Below are positions 12,781-26,774 of a stretch of 64,000 bases of DNA, piece after piece. Position 1 is the first letter of the stretch, and each line of letters starts with the position of its first letter. This stretch comes from Cyanoderma ruficeps (Eukaryota > Chordata > Aves > Passeriformes > Timaliidae), in assembly GCA_008694505.1 (NCBI GenBank), contig VZDJ01004378.1, forward strand, positions 20,538,239-20,602,238, given 5' to 3'. The notes beneath the pieces were generated by a model. The model saw only the letters and a list, made by a program, of their open reading frames with translations. It had not been told where the DNA came from and did no database searches. The position numbers were made by a program, and so were the translations under genes.

Positions 12781-15700
12781 TAGTCCATCTAAACATCATT
12801 TGTTCCAGTCCACAATTCCTCACAAACCACCCAGGGAGATGTGTGTTTTCTGTGTGTTTTCTCTGTGAAGGGCAGGGTATCCTGGAATGGTTTTGCCATG
12901 ACAGAGGAGTCTGAGCCTGGGAAAGCACCATGATCATGACCGCATACAGTGAGCTCTTGCTGCTCCTTGAAAATTTGGAGGAGACTGTAAATCTCATGCC
13001 AGGCCATGCCCATATGTGCAAAGGTATTTATCCCAGCTGGCTGTGTAATTTGTGTGCAGTCATACCAGGTTTTGGTTTCTCACTTAGACACCTGAATTAG
13101 GAGGACAAGTCACCACATACACAATAATTCCTCCTAAATAATCCAGAACTCTCATTTTAATCAATATTTTATCTCAGCTTCATTCTGTGTTTTTCCCTCT
13201 TGAGGGTATAATGATAATAAAGGAATCTGACTCAGTCCCCTGAGTTAAGAAATTGCTCCCTCAGGCAGTGTGACTTGTCCTACTGAGTTCAACTGGAAAT
13301 TTATTTTGTTGTATAAAATAGAAAAATATGATTCATATACTGTTAAAACTCAGCTGCATGTTTGCAATTTGAGCATTTAATGAATTTCAGTTCAACAAAT
13401 TAATTGCCAGTTTAGCCTGAAAATGTTTCAGAGGTCCTTGAGAATATGAAAGAACACAATTGTGTTCCCTCTGCGTGGATCAGCACATGACCTCTGCACT
13501 AAGACTGTCTTAAGAAAAATGTTTTTTCTATTTAGAATACCAATCACCAAGCCAGCAAAGCCATTCTGTAAGTGAGGTCACATGCTAAGAGTGTTTTGCT
13601 AATTATTTCTGGGCATTAATGCAAAGATAATTCGGATTTCTTCCAAAGTAGTCAGCACTCTACTTGAAAACAGTCCCAGGACCATCAAGTTTTGAAACTA
13701 ATAGAGCCTTTTAAAAGACTTCTTTAGGAAAATATTTGAAGATTGATTATTTTTGAGGTAGTTGCACTTGGAAGTGCCTTAGTAATTGTGGTTTTAATTT
13801 TACATCTAGTGCATTGGGAAAAACTTTTGGCCCACTAGAGTCTTCCTGCAGTGCAGGCAGGCACTGAACTGCTCATTCTTGATCCTTTGGCTTAAGTGGC
13901 AGGATGAGGAATATCTACACGGAGAGCACAAGCAGCAGCAGCAGTCTGTGTTTTGGAAAAGCAACATTTCAAGACCGAGAACATTGGCAGAATGAACTCA
14001 GGAATCCTCTCCCCATGGATTTAGTTGTTTCTAAACCTCAGCTTTAAGAACTTGCTTCTGCCCTGTAGATGATACTGCTGCAAGTGATAACAAACATGGA
14101 ATGCTAATAGGGATTTTTGGAGAGGGTTACTGAAAGGCCAAATGAAAGCTTTGGGAGAAGCATTGTGTGGCTTTGTACTTCCCAGGTTTGTGACTCTGGA
14201 GCCTGTTAACAGAAACACGGGAAAAAATCCATCCCAGCATGGATGCCACTGGAATGGTGTTAATTGAGGGCATGGATCATGAAAGTATTACCAGCTCTTG
14301 TCATTTGCAACAAGTTGTTGATTTATATGGGAAATGAGAGCTACAAAGGTGTGTTTGTGGATAAGTATTCATGTTTCTCTCTTGGTATAAAGGCCTGAGA
14401 ATAGAGGTGAAAAAGCCAAGAAATGAGAAGAATGCAAAAGATACCCACACATCTAGTGAATATTATCTTGTTCAGTAAGTGACATGCTAATTTCCTCTTT
14501 GAGCATACATACTGCAGCCCTTCTAAAGTTTATTATCAAGTAAATTAAACTGGAACCTTTGGTGTTTCAGTCAGTCCAGAGAATAAATGCATTTCACTAT
14601 TATTTTTTCAAAGAAATAGAAAAGAAAATTGATTTTATTTTCAAAAAAAAGTGTCAGGTGGAGCTGTGCATGCTGTCTGTGCTGTATTTTAGGTGGTTTA
14701 TCATGCAATTTCCCATCTCTACATGAAGTTGCCTAGAAGCTAAAGCAAAACAGCAAAAAAAAAAAATCCTATTTCTTTAATGCTCATCACTTTGACTGCA
14801 TATTAACTGGCTCTTTAAGTGATGGGTTTGCTGGATGAAATATGCTAACCTTGCCCCACGTCTCTGAGCTACTCCTGAAAATAAAGTTCTGCTTTACTCA
14901 CTGTCCTTATTTCAAAAGCATACAGCAATGAGTTCTCAAAAGTGTGATGCAAACTCAGCTTCCATGTATGAGACTTCAGTAAAGAGTGAAAAAACCCCCG
15001 TGCCTCCAATCCAAAAGACAATAGCTTGATCACTGAGAGTTCATGGTCTTTTTGCAGTAAAGTTGCATTTTTAAATACATCCTAATGTCAGAAAGCCAAA
15101 AGATATAGACATGATTATTCAAACCAGCAATCGTGGTTGTCTTCTTTTTTGAAGCTGGACTGCAAGGCATGTGCTGTTCTCATGGAAATTTATATCTATA
15201 TTTCTCAGAGTTCCTCAAGTAATTATATTTTTAGGAATTTATTAGGATTTCATTTGAGGCAGTCAGAGTAATGTATGCTAAGAAAGGCAATAAAAGGTTA
15301 GGCATAGAGGAGATGTCAGTTATTTAGCTGTTGTGACATTCAGTCTTCTTTATTCTTTCTAAATTTGCCATTAGCAGGTTACAGTGAAGTTTACTCCCTC
15401 GAATCTATAAAATCTCAGTAATTCCTTAAAATCAAATTGTTTTGAAAACTCCTTAACAGGCTATACAAGAGAAGTTCTTTGAAAAATGAATTTAAATCAT
15501 CCTTGAAAACAGAACTGCTGATGATTAAGCCTTTGTCAGGTAGTGGCTTGGATTTTTGTGTTGTTTTGGTTTCCTTTTTTTCCAAAAATATAATATTTCC
15601 TAAGAAATAAAGAAATTTTTTCTGCCGCAATTGCTGAACTGACTGATGGCTCTGTGTAGGTGTTGCTTATTGTGGTTATGCAAAAGAAATCATGAGTCAC

Positions 15701-18268
15701 AAGCAAGAGGAAGAAAGCACTTGCTGTAGGCACTGCCACCAACCCTGGGAGTGGCAGAGTACTGCAGGCTTGGGGAGAGCTGAAGTTCTCTCCCATTTTG
15801 GCTCCTCATTTTTCCTGCAGTGCTGCATTTGACATGGTGAAGAGAATGGCTGCAAAACAGTAAGAGGAGCTGGGACTGAACTAGGCTAAAATACAAGAAT
15901 AAAATGGATTAGGCAAAGTGAAGTATCAGAAACTGAGAAGTATACTAGTAATGATAAAAGAATTATTGTGAAATTTGATTAGGGACCAGTTTATTACAAC
16001 CCCCAAACGTAGAGCATGATTTCCCCACCTGTAGCAGCTGTGATGAAGGATAATGTTTTCCCACCTCATTTCATTCAAGTGAGACAAACAAGATCAGCAG
16101 CAAATCTGCCTTTGGAACAAGTTTCTCATTCCACTAATCCATCAGTGTTATCTCCTGAGCTCCCTCCTTCTCCTGTGAGCCTGCAACAGATGTAGTTACA
16201 TTGCAAAAAAACCCACGGAAATCACTTTCCAAGTCATTTCAGTAGTACCATAAGGACTACTTAAAAAATGCTACACTGACCACTTGCACCTGGGTCTAAG
16301 ACCCTCCATCTGAGCCCCTCCTCTGAGCCTCTCCCTCTGTTCTGACTCATGATCAGTGAGGTGTCAGCAACAAGAGGTGTCAGAGAAGAATTGCCAAAAC
16401 CTCAGGAAAAATTGAAAAATAACCAGCCATATGTGTGCTGTCAAAATAAAATGAAATTGGGTTAGAAGGGGAAATAGAAAGACATGAATCTTGGGATCAT
16501 AGAAAGATGCGAGTAAAAATTAAGTGGCCAAAAAAAAATCACTCTCCTACTTGTTTAATGAAGATATAAAATTAATTAATAAATAAATGCAAGTTTTCTT
16601 TGATAGAATTGTCTGAGATTTTCTATTCAAATCCATCAAGGGCTCTTCATTTAATAAAAAAAAAAAAAGCACTGGAAGATATATGCAGCAAAAGTTTAGT
16701 TGTGGAGGGGGGAAAAAACCTTTTTGGTGCAAAACCTTTTTTGTGCAAAAATCAATTGAATACAGTGTTGCTGCAAATAATCCCAAGACCAAGGTTTTCA
16801 TTCTGCACTGCCCATGGCTAGCTCCTACTCCAGGCAGTAACTAATAGCCTGCAGTTTGGCCTTGTTTTTCTGGGATAGCAGAACAGTGCTTAGAGCAAAT
16901 TTGAACTAGAAGGAAGAGGCATTAAGACAACACTGAAGCATATCCCTGAACCTCAGGTAACAAATGCCAGCCTGTGTCTGTGAAACACATTAAAGTAGCT
17001 TCAGGGCTGCTGTCACTCATGCTGTCTGCCTGCTCCAGAAGTGCCATTAGGGTTGCCGGAGAGAAGATGAATGGAGTGACTCCTCAGCAATTTCTGGAGG
17101 CTTAGCTTTGGAGGGGTGGCGTGGCACAGTAGCCATGGTTCTTTTATGACATGGTGACAAGCTGGTTGCATACCAAGCCAGTAAAAAATGGAAACTGAGG
17201 CTTGTCACCTGGCTGAGATAGTTTAAATGCACTCACTGGATTTTGGTTTAACAAAAGTGCCAATGTCCACAGACTTTCCAATTTGAATATTCCTGTAAAA
17301 TAAAGCATATGTTTTGCCTTTACCCTTCAAAGAAATGACAGACTAGCTGCCAAATTTAACCCTCTTTTGTGATGAAATACGTACCACCAGCCTCTTTCTG
17401 TCACTATCACCTTTATATTTAATAATTAGTGCCCTTTAGGGCTGGTAGGTGAAGAGCTGATGGTCAGAGTATGACTTCTTTCCACAGCATTTTGTTCAGA
17501 CAGGTAGTCAAGAAGATCAAACTGTTTCCTGTGTAATATTCTCCAAGAGCAACACCTGTTCAAAAAACATCGGTCTTACAGTTTTCTGACAGCACTTCTC
17601 TTTATGAAATTATCCTCCTAATTGATGCCAAAAACAGAGGCCTGCTATTAATAGAAGGCTGGTGCAGAGCCCAGAAGACAGGGTACTCTGCATGCTTTGG
17701 GCAGCCTCACTTTATATTCTTAAATGTTTCCTTTAATCTTCCAAACCTCTGCAAAGACGGGTTTCTTCTTTTACTGCAAATGGACCATTTTGAGATAAAT
17801 ATGTGCTAGAAAATTGAAGCACTTTAATGCCCACATCTGCCAGACTAATTTTTATGGCATGGCCATGTTTGACAGATAGAAAAGTTGTTGGGTTTTCCTA
17901 AGAACTTAAGAAATTGAAGGAAATAAGCTTATAACAAACCTTGTCTCTGAAACTGCAGGCTGCTTCTGAGACTGACAACACAGAGAGTGCTCTGTGCCAA
18001 AAGACACTAAGTTCTGGGAAAAACAGGTATGTGAAAACTCAGAAGGAATAAAGACAAAATTAATGCAGCATTTCTGTCTCATTTTTCAATCCATACTTGT
18101 TTCCATTTATATACTTATTTATGTAGGTGGTGATCTCCTATAGTTTTCACAAATTGACACACAGACATTGCTATGCAGATGGGACAAATAACCATGGTAA
18201 GTAGCAACAAAAGTGACTAAAAGCCTTAAATATTACAGGGCAAAGTATTTGCATGTATCTGGCACTAC
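12781..18268. other. Unique AT-rich non-coding stretch
   Basis: Nothing nameable is present. A-runs of 12 occur at 14755-14766 and 16656-16667. Overlapping minus-strand open frames at 12,773-13,021 and 15,415-15,896 are short, mutually overlapping and without family resemblance. Confidence 0.55.
16715..16746. repeat. 16-bp tandem duplication
   Basis: A 16-base unit (AAAACCTTTTTGGTGC) at 16715-16730 is repeated immediately at 16731-16746 with one substitution (G to T). It is a local replication-slippage product with no apparent function. Confidence 0.85.
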
Positions 18269-18380
18269 AGATAGATATAGATATAGATATAGATGCTATA
18301 GATATAGATATAGATATAGATATAGATATAGATATAGATATAGATATAGATACAGAGATTATATAGATAGATGGATATAG
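18269..18380. repeat. (ATAGAT)n hexanucleotide microsatellite
   Basis: An AGATAT/ATAGAT hexamer runs for about 80 bases from 18269 to 18352, interrupted once near 18295 (GATGCTATA). It decays into ATAGATAGATGGATATAGAC by 18380. On the minus strand it produces a meaningless Ser-Ile repeat open frame. Confidence 0.95.
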
Positions 18381-21300
18381 ACATGTGCTGTAAGCAAAGA
18401 TAATCATGTGGTAATCCAGTCTGATATAATAGTCTTTATAGCTTTGTAGTTTCTGCATGCAGGTTTTACCACGCAGCTTTCACTATGGTTTGTTTCTTCA
18501 TCTCTTTAGGCTGTTTTTCCATCATTTCAAATGTGCAGTAGCAGACAGAGTTCCAATTCTGCCAGGTTCTTCTTTTTCTTTTCTCTATCCTCTGTGAATT
18601 AACATTCCAGGCAAGTATCTTTGTCACAAACAGAAAATGTGAGAAAAGATAACCTGTATTTGGTGATATTCAATTCTTGTCCCTTGGTCAAAAAGAAAAA
18701 AAATTACTTTTCCTTATTGTTTTCCAATCATATTTAAAAGGCAGTGATAATCCATCCACAATGGATTGCAATGCATCCCTGTTCCCAGAATTATAAATGC
18801 GAATTTATAATGCAAAAGTTGTTATAAGGTACAGTTATCTTAGACACATGGTCCTAATCAACAACACATTAATTAGCAGTACTGAAAAATGCACCAGAAG
18901 AGATATCTTTTTTTTTTGCAAAATTTTGCTCTTAATGTCCATGAAGTGGCTCAATATCTTCATCAATAAAGTAGACATTGACCAAAATTTCATGGATGTG
19001 CGATCTATGGTGGACATTTTTCTGAACATTAATAATTAAATACTACATAAGCCATTAATTTCCAGGAATGTTTGGGGGCTTTTTTTCTCCATTAAAAAGC
19101 CTTAGAAATCTCAGATTTCCTTCTTGAGAGTTGATATTAGTTGCTAGAAAGACTTTTTCATGGAGACCTAATATATCTGGTGAGCAGCTATGTCCAAACC
19201 ACATCCGAAACACTTATCTTGTTTGGGGAGCTGATGTCTGAACAGTACCCTTCTGCTTCAGAGGTTGGGTTTTGACATTATAAATGGTGCTTAATTTTTG
19301 CAGCCACCACGTTTCATTCTCCAGAGTTAGCAACAAACCCTTCCAGGCATATTTGTAGGGAAACAGGGCATTCAGAGTCACTCTGTTCATTTGAAAATGT
19401 AATTGATTAGGCAATGTGCTCTCCATGTTTGTCACAAAGGCTAGTATTATTGCTATTTAACCAATGGCTGTCATTTACTGAAATAACAAAACACATATTT
19501 AATTTTAATGTTGCTGTCACATCTGAATTGATAAGTTAGGTATGCAAATTTGATTGCAAATGAGAAATTAAGTGGCTAATCAGCTGATCGCTACACTCAT
19601 AGTATGTCATTAGCATTTTTGGATTTGCATTATTATTTATCTTTGACTACTGAGTAGTTTTACTCTCACAGCACGTTATTTAATCCCACTGCCATTTTTC
19701 TTGTTATATTTAATTAAAACTTATGAAAAAAACAGCTACAAGGGAAATAAACTTGCTGTTTTAAAATAGCCTGGTATATATCTCACAGAGGTAGGAACAA
19801 TGCTAGATAGACATGTCTGTGGATGTAAGATACCACACGAACACCTTCAGCACACAGGCCATTCTGCTGAACTACAACTTTTGTATTTTCAATTGAGTGC
19901 TAAATTTATATGAATGGGGTAGAACAAATCAAAGACAGTAACTACTTGATTTTTTACTTTTCCAGTGTTTGTGCTTTGGATTGGTTTCCATTGTTTAGGG
20001 CATTCATCATACTGCCAAGCTACCAGCTGGTTCATTGAACTGATAACAGGTTACTCCTAAAGCATGTTAGGCGAGGTTTTTCTTTTATCTGGTTCTCTAG
20101 TTTTATCTTCAAGTTCCAATCCTCAGATGATCATTCTCTGTGGAAAGCATTTGCAGATTGTTTGAATTTTTGCCTTGTATCTTTTTTTTTTTGTAGTGTA
20201 GATGAATTTGGAACAATGCAAAGAAGATTGTTTAAGACTCTTATATGCCACTAACTTCCTTTTTTAAAAGAGGGAGATGGGGGTAGAGAAAGTTTGGAGG
20301 GAATATACATTGTCAGAACTATCTTTTTGTCTAGAAACTCCAGTAGTCCTTGGCTTGGAAGCAAATTTTACGTTTAGTGAGGAGCAAGTTCTTTATACAT
20401 GAAAACCCACACGTACTTGATAAGTATGTGTAGACAGATCACACATTTTGAAATTCCAGAATATAAGTGTCCTGAAAATGTCATTTTCTCTGAATGTGGA
20501 GTGGAAGGAGGTATCTTCCTGCCATTGCAGCTCTGCGCTGCTGTGACTGTACATGGTCTACTCCCCCACACTGGATGAGTTGTGTGCTTTTCCAGTTCTC
20601 TTGCTGTCCCTTGATCCAGCAGTTTGCAAGAAGTTAACTAGATATTATGCACAGGGAGCAAGGCAGAGCTGAGGCAAAGACACTGGAAAGGTGCATGGCA
20701 AACAAAGTGAGAAACTTAAACTGTGAGTTGGACTGGGGGACAAAATTGCGAATTTGGCATAGAGCTTCTGTCAGAGACTTTTAAATGCTTTCAGGCAAGA
20801 CTGAGAACCTCTGAGAGCAACCAGTAATCTTGATCTCTTAAGCAGTTTGCACAGTGATGTAGGAACTGGTGAAATTTGGGAAAAAAAAGGAGAAATGGGT
20901 CTGAAAAGAAGCTTCAGACATCAGGAAAGCAGCAACTTCTTAGGCAGTGATAGTGGGGAGCAAAGCTGAAGGAGGTACCTGGAACAGATACAGAGTTTAG
21001 AAGACAACTGAATACCTAGTGAGACAAGAAAAATATAATCAAGCTACCAGAAAGGGAAAATGAGATTAGTTAACAAGACTACCGGGTGAGAGAGAAGGCA
21101 ATGCGGCAGTGAGTGGGCAGCAGTGCAGAAAAGTAGAGGAGGGTTGGTTATGCAAAAGAACAGGGAGTAGGATGAGAAATCAGAATACTTCTCTGGGACT
21201 AATGAAGTGAGAGGATGTGTCTTAGGAGCAACCAGGAGTAGGAAAGAGGCATTTGAAGAGCATGGGCAAACTGACTGAAGTTTGGAGAAGTTGGGGAACA

Positions 21301-24058
21301 TAACATCAAAGTCTGTTCCCAGCAAAGCATACTTTTCTACAGAGCCTGGCACTGGACCTGAGATCCAAAGCCTGTGACATACAATAGTATGCTGTTGTTT
21401 CCAGTAAAGGCCAGGTGTCCATGAATTTGGAAAAGATGTCACCCATGCCGGTTTTCCCAATTTAGACAAGATAATAAAGATATGGCATTTTGATCTCCTT
21501 TGGGTGTGCTTACACCTGATCAGAGACCCAGGAAGGGTTCGATCCATACCACAGCCTCTAACACCAGATACACATTAGGGTTAAGTAAAAGCTTACATGT
21601 TACAACATACTATACAGTATATAAATACACCATGGTGTGTTGCACACCACTGTCTGTTTGATATACACTGCTTTTGCAGTCTGTGATAGACAGTACCAGT
21701 TCTCAGGCCAAAAATCACCATATAAGAAGTCAGAAGTTGGTCTCAGTTTTGTTCTGGCTGAGAGCTCTCACATATGCAGCTGGGATTGTTGGGAGTTGAA
21801 TTTCAATAAAACAGGGAACACCCCAATGATATACCCAAAAACATATTGCTTGTAGTAAAGCATTAGGAGAGTGCTATCCAATAGGTCTAGATGTGGTGGG
21901 ACAGGTGTCAACCTGAACACCATGTTGAACTTTGCCTCTTTTCCACACCCTGATAGTGAGCCTCACCCTTATCCCCCAGACACCCATGCCTCTGATAGTA
22001 ATTTTCCTAATCTAGCTAAGTCTTGTAAATCTTGAGAATGCTGAATAACTATCTATCTTACAACTAAATGTTGTCAAGATGTACAAATTGCCATTCTTTT
22101 GCTTATCTTTTTTTTTATTAGGTAGTTGTTTCAGAGACTATTAAACTTTGCACAACACAGGAAATCACTGGCAAAGCCTCTGCCACCAGTACTTTTTCAA
22201 AATTCCAGTCTCTAGAACATCCCCTTAGATGTGGGAAACTCAGCTGAAATAATTAAACCAGAAGCTGTACTGTAATGACTGTATTGAATGGCACTCTTTG
22301 GCATAAAAAAACTCAGTGATTTCTTGGTTCTGACTGAAACAGTTAAAACATTCAGTCGAAATAGTATCAGAACTTGTTCCCTACATCTTGCACCTACTAA
22401 CCATAAGTGCATGTCCATGAATTTTAAGTCTGAAGCTTTTTCTGCTTCTCTAGTTCAATGAATACATTTATTTCACCCAATGGGAAATAGGTTCCACTGA
22501 GGGTTTTTGAATAAGCAAGTCTGTGAATTCTGCTCTTAGATATTGTGCAGGGAACATGAGGTTATAAAAACCTACAAACGGACTGGGCCCAGTATATGGA
22601 GTCTGCGATGTTGGTCTATCCAGCTTTTAACCAGTGCTTTGCTTTGCACTGATACTCAGTGCTTTCATCCCTTGGCTTCCAGAGCCTCACCTGGGACATG
22701 TGCTTTGATTTCCAGGAGTACCATATGAACTTCATTATAACTGATGCAGTGGCATCTACACTTGGAGTGGATATGGTAGTGCATAAATCTGACTATTTTG
22801 AGCATTTAGGCTCTGGGGTTCAGACTGAGCATCCAAACATTGTGAGGGATCCATGCCTGGGCTCTTTGGCTGTCCAAGGGAATTGACACCACTCCTGACA
22901 ATGCCCAAGGCTACCCTGTGCATTGTGTGTGTGAAACATACAAATTGTATTTGAAGAACACCAGAGAAAAACCTTTAAGGCAAATAAACTCCAGAAGGGT
23001 TTGTTTCATGTGTAGTGCCTGAATTTGAAACCTAAAAAGGAGGAGAAGGAAAACAGTTACAGTCAACTCACTGAGGTGGGGGAAGGGAAAAAGGGTATAT
23101 AACTGTTAAATTGGATAATATATCATCTTGTATATGTGCATGATATTGAGTACTCTAGCATGAATTTCTTCATTTCTGAATTCTTGAGCGTTAGACATGG
23201 TGATCTGTTAATGTAGTTCTGCATTTATTTTTTATATATGACTTCTAATCTGACAGATGGTAAGCTTTTGCAATTATTATCCCTTTATTTCCTCTGAATG
23301 TGACCTAGTAGTTTTTGGAATATGTGCCTAAGGGACATTTTGGTTGTTTCAGTGATTGTCTAAGTAAAAACTGTAGCATACAATATAATGCAAAGGACAA
23401 TTCTATAGTGATAAGTCAGAGGACCATATGATTTCATAGGGCAATTTTTCTATTTGTGCTTTGTGTGGTTCTGGAAAAGTGAGTTAGCTTTTCTCTGTGT
23501 TATTCTGCTGCTCTGCCTCAGGGAAAGACTGGACTTGGACAGGATAAATTAATTTTCATTTGGGCTGTGTCTCTCTCCCTTTCTCCCAGCATCACATTTG
23601 AAGTTACTGTGTTCTGTGATCAAAAGCCATGTGATGCAGAAAGTCAGTCAGCTCTGCTACCATCAGCACAACTGCGTACAATACAGATGGTACTAGGGAT
23701 TATGGAGATACTATCTGACCAGTAAAGAGAAGAAAAGCATCCAGTCTTTAATAAAATGGTTGTATCAGTAGGAGTAGAAAAAACATTTGATCAGTGTAGA
23801 CAAGGTAGCACTTAGTAAAAAGCTTAAGGATTAACTTCTAAACTCTAGGTGGATTGGAGAAAGGAAAAAGGAAAACGTTTACCTTCTGAAATCAAAAGCA
23901 TTTTCTTCCAAGGGTACCAAACATCCCACACAGAAAAATCTTCCTATGGCTAATATGCATTGCCTAACTCCAGAAATAGTGCCCTAAAACAGATTAGTCA
24001 AAGAAAATCAGGCTTCCCAAAATTTGACCCTGCATCTCAATTTGTACAATTGGGATTT
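18381..24058. other. Unique AT-rich non-coding stretch
   Basis: No gene is seen. A 167-codon minus-strand frame at 21,044-21,547 lies in a purine-rich block and matches no family I know. A possible conserved non-coding element at 19,380-19,700 is listed separately. Confidence 0.5.
19380..19700. promoter_or_regulatory. Possible conserved non-coding element
   Basis: This AT-rich stretch is dense in homeodomain- and POU-like words. A perfect octamer ATGCAAAT lies at 19542-19549 and an inverted octamer ATTTGCAT at 19623-19630. Several TAATT/ATTAA cores lie between and around them (for example near 19400, 19500 and 19570). It holds no simple repeats or open frame. The composition resembles vertebrate developmental enhancers, but such words are also common by chance in AT-rich DNA, and conservation cannot be judged from one sequence. 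Confidence 0.22.
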
Positions 24059-24200
24059 TCTCCCCTTCCCCTCCCCTTCCCCTCCCCTTTCCCCATCCCC
24101 TTCCCCTCCCCTTTCCCCATCCCCTTCCCCTCCCCTTTCCCCATCCCCTTCCCCTCCCCTTTCCCCATCCCCNTTCCCTCTCTCCCTCTCTCTCCATCTT
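24059..24200. repeat. 24-bp polypyrimidine minisatellite with one N
   Basis: From 24059 the plus strand is almost pure C/T. About four near-perfect 24-base units, built from C4 blocks separated by AT, TT, T and TTT, run to the N at 24173, followed by a (TCTCCC)-like tail to about 24200. The unit length is a multiple of three, so all frames stay open and give spurious Pro/Phe/Ser (plus) or Gly/Arg (minus) repeat proteins. The minus strand is G4-rich and could form quadruplex or triplex structure. The N marks an uncertain base or collapse in the assembly. Confidence 0.95.
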
Positions 24201-26752
24201 CAGATACAGCACCCTTTCAGTTGCAGTCTCTCTGTGTCATGTGTCTGCACCCTTTTTTCCTCTGTAAACTCAGCACACTCAGGTTTTGGTCCAGTTGGCA
24301 GGACTGCTGATACATGAACTGTTCTCAGTCCTCCTGATGTGCCTGAAGCTGCCTGAAGGAAAAAAGTGTTGCTGTATGAACAGGATAACTAGCAAGGGAT
24401 AATCTTGGCAAAAATAATTTCTATTAGAATTGTGAATTTTGACATGATTTCTTTGATTACCTGTTCTGGAAATAATGTGTTTTCTAACTGCAGCAATGTG
24501 TGTAATGTCTACTCCAGTTAAATTTTGGAAATCATTTATCATTCTGATGCGGTTTTCAGGTGCTCATAGCTTTATGGAAGTATTCAAATTTTGTTCTTCA
24601 ACCCTGCTTAGCTACTGACAGCTGAAGACCTTCACAATGCCTTCGCCTGCTAATCATGTAGAGGGATGTGGTATTGTGGAGAAAACAGTATTCTACAACT
24701 TGAGTAGAAAATTAGGTGCTGGAAATTTGATCACTTCAATTGATAGACACTATTTATTCTTGTACTTTATTAAAGAAGAAATGCCCTGCATATTAGGACT
24801 AGGTATCTACTACTTGGCTAATGACAGGTCATGAGTCTAATTGTCCATTGTTATGTTCTGTCTTCTTACAACAGCATAAAACTTGTCTATACAAAAACAG
24901 TGTTACAAAGATGAACCAAATGAAGCAATAAACTCATTTCCTGTTCTAGAAAGTCTCAAGACTCTTCAACAAAAGCTGCCTTGTGGGTTTCATTGTTCCT
25001 TCATCCCAAGGGACACAGTTGCCCAGCCTTTCTTTTCAAACTTCTCTCTGCCATGTAGATGAATACATATATGTGCATATATGTCTTTTCTTCAGCTTCC
25101 TGAAGCTGGAAGGGAGGACAGGAAACAGCTTCCCCTGAATGGACCAACCAAAAATGTGTTTACCATGTAACTGGATACCACCCATTTCTGCAGGGCTGCA
25201 AATACCATTTAGTATTGTTCTTGCAAAATCGTATTTATCAGAGAATTCCACTGACAGGCTGAGAACTCTTTTTGAAATTGTCTATTGTGTGACTTTGAAC
25301 AGCTCACTTGTTCTTGTCAATCTAGATGAAAAACTTCTACAAACCCTCTGGAAAATTTAATATTACAGCTGATAACAAAGGAATCTATGCAAGAGAGAAA
25401 CACACCTCTGCAGTTGTTCCAAAACTGTATTCTGTTTGCCAGTCTAGTTCAGACTGCTCTATATCAAGTTATTTTGGAGGCTACCTTCTCTAACAAAACC
25501 TGAAACAGTCACTCCTTAAATGCCGCCTTGTTGTTTAACAAGTACCACCCTTGGTCAAGGGAACAAGAAGTTTTTCCTGTACAAGGTAACATGAAATGAA
25601 TTTGAAAAATGACCTGCCACTTGTGTTTGTGGGAAAAAATTATGAGAGCTTTGTCATGGTCAGCAGAGAAGATTAATGGAAGCTGGGATTTGAGTCAATC
25701 AGTGTTGAAACACAGTAAACCAATTAAATAAATGGAAACATTTAACAGAGCTTTTACCAATAAATACAGATGAATATTAATGCAGACCTGTAAGATTTGG
25801 AGTGGGGAGAAATAAAACAGTGTTAAGAATAAAAAATACTTAGAGGAGAAGAGTTTCATTGCAGTTCTTCTGCTGATTACCCAGAAGGATTTGGCACTGA
25901 AAGGAAAACTGTGCTAGGAATTGTACAGATAAGCTGGAGCTGCATTATTTTTTCATAATATATCTACTTTACCTTTCTCTCCTATTTTTCAGCTGTAATC
26001 TTCACGTATCTTTTACATTTTTTGGGTTTGTGTTGTTTATATTACTGACTCATAAAAGAGAACACACATGAATTCTTGTGTTTAACTATGTTTGCCTTGA
26101 TCATGTCAAGCTAAATTTCATGACTGGATTTTGAAATGTACAGCACCACAGGATAGTTAATATAAATATTTCCCGAGGTCAGTCATTCAGTAGGTGGCAA
26201 TTCGTTCTAGCTGTGTATAATAAGACCATCCTTGTGACTGGGGAAGTTTCTCTGGACTAGTTAATTTTCAGAATTTTCCCAGAGACCCTGTTTATAACTT
26301 GAGAAGGCAAGGTTGTTGATGATGACTAGAGTCTTAGGACTGCAATTAGGCAGCTCTTAAGAGGTATTTAGGTTTAATGCTGTAGATGTATCTTTTAAAA
26401 ACATGAGAAACTACTGGGGAGTGCTTGAAGGGGGTCTGACTGTGACAATAAGGAGTACAGTAGTGAAATACAAATACTGAGGATTAGTAAGTGGATACAA
26501 AGATATTAAAAGTCTTATATCAAAGAAAGTGGTGCTCAAAAACAATTTATAGAGTCTGGTGTGCTGGAGGAAAGAGTATGTCAATCAGATCGGAAATTTT
26601 GCAGAACTTCAGAAAAAAATTAGTGATTATAAAAATCATGGGGCGTTTCTTGTCTTTCAAATGACTGAAAAAGAGAATAGACATTCAGAATAAGAAATGG
26701 ATTAATTTGTGTCTTTCTCCTCCACTTCCTGACCACAGCATTAGTAACTGAG

Positions 26753-26774
26753 ACATACACACACACACACGCAC
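26753..26774. repeat. Short (AC)n dinucleotide repeat
   Basis: About nine AC units, with ACAT at the start and a G substitution near the end. It is a simple microsatellite. Confidence 0.9.

Noticed and set aside
18171..18458. Serine/isoleucine repeat protein
   Set aside because: It is a translation of the ATAGAT microsatellite.
21044..21547. 167-codon minus-strand frame as a gene
   Set aside because: It sits in a purine-rich block where the minus strand is poor in stops; no family, signal or neighbouring exon is visible and such a length is expected about once by chance.
23960..24317. Proline-rich or glycine/arginine-rich repeat proteins
   Set aside because: They are translations of the 24-bp minisatellite, whose length is a multiple of three, and pass through an N.
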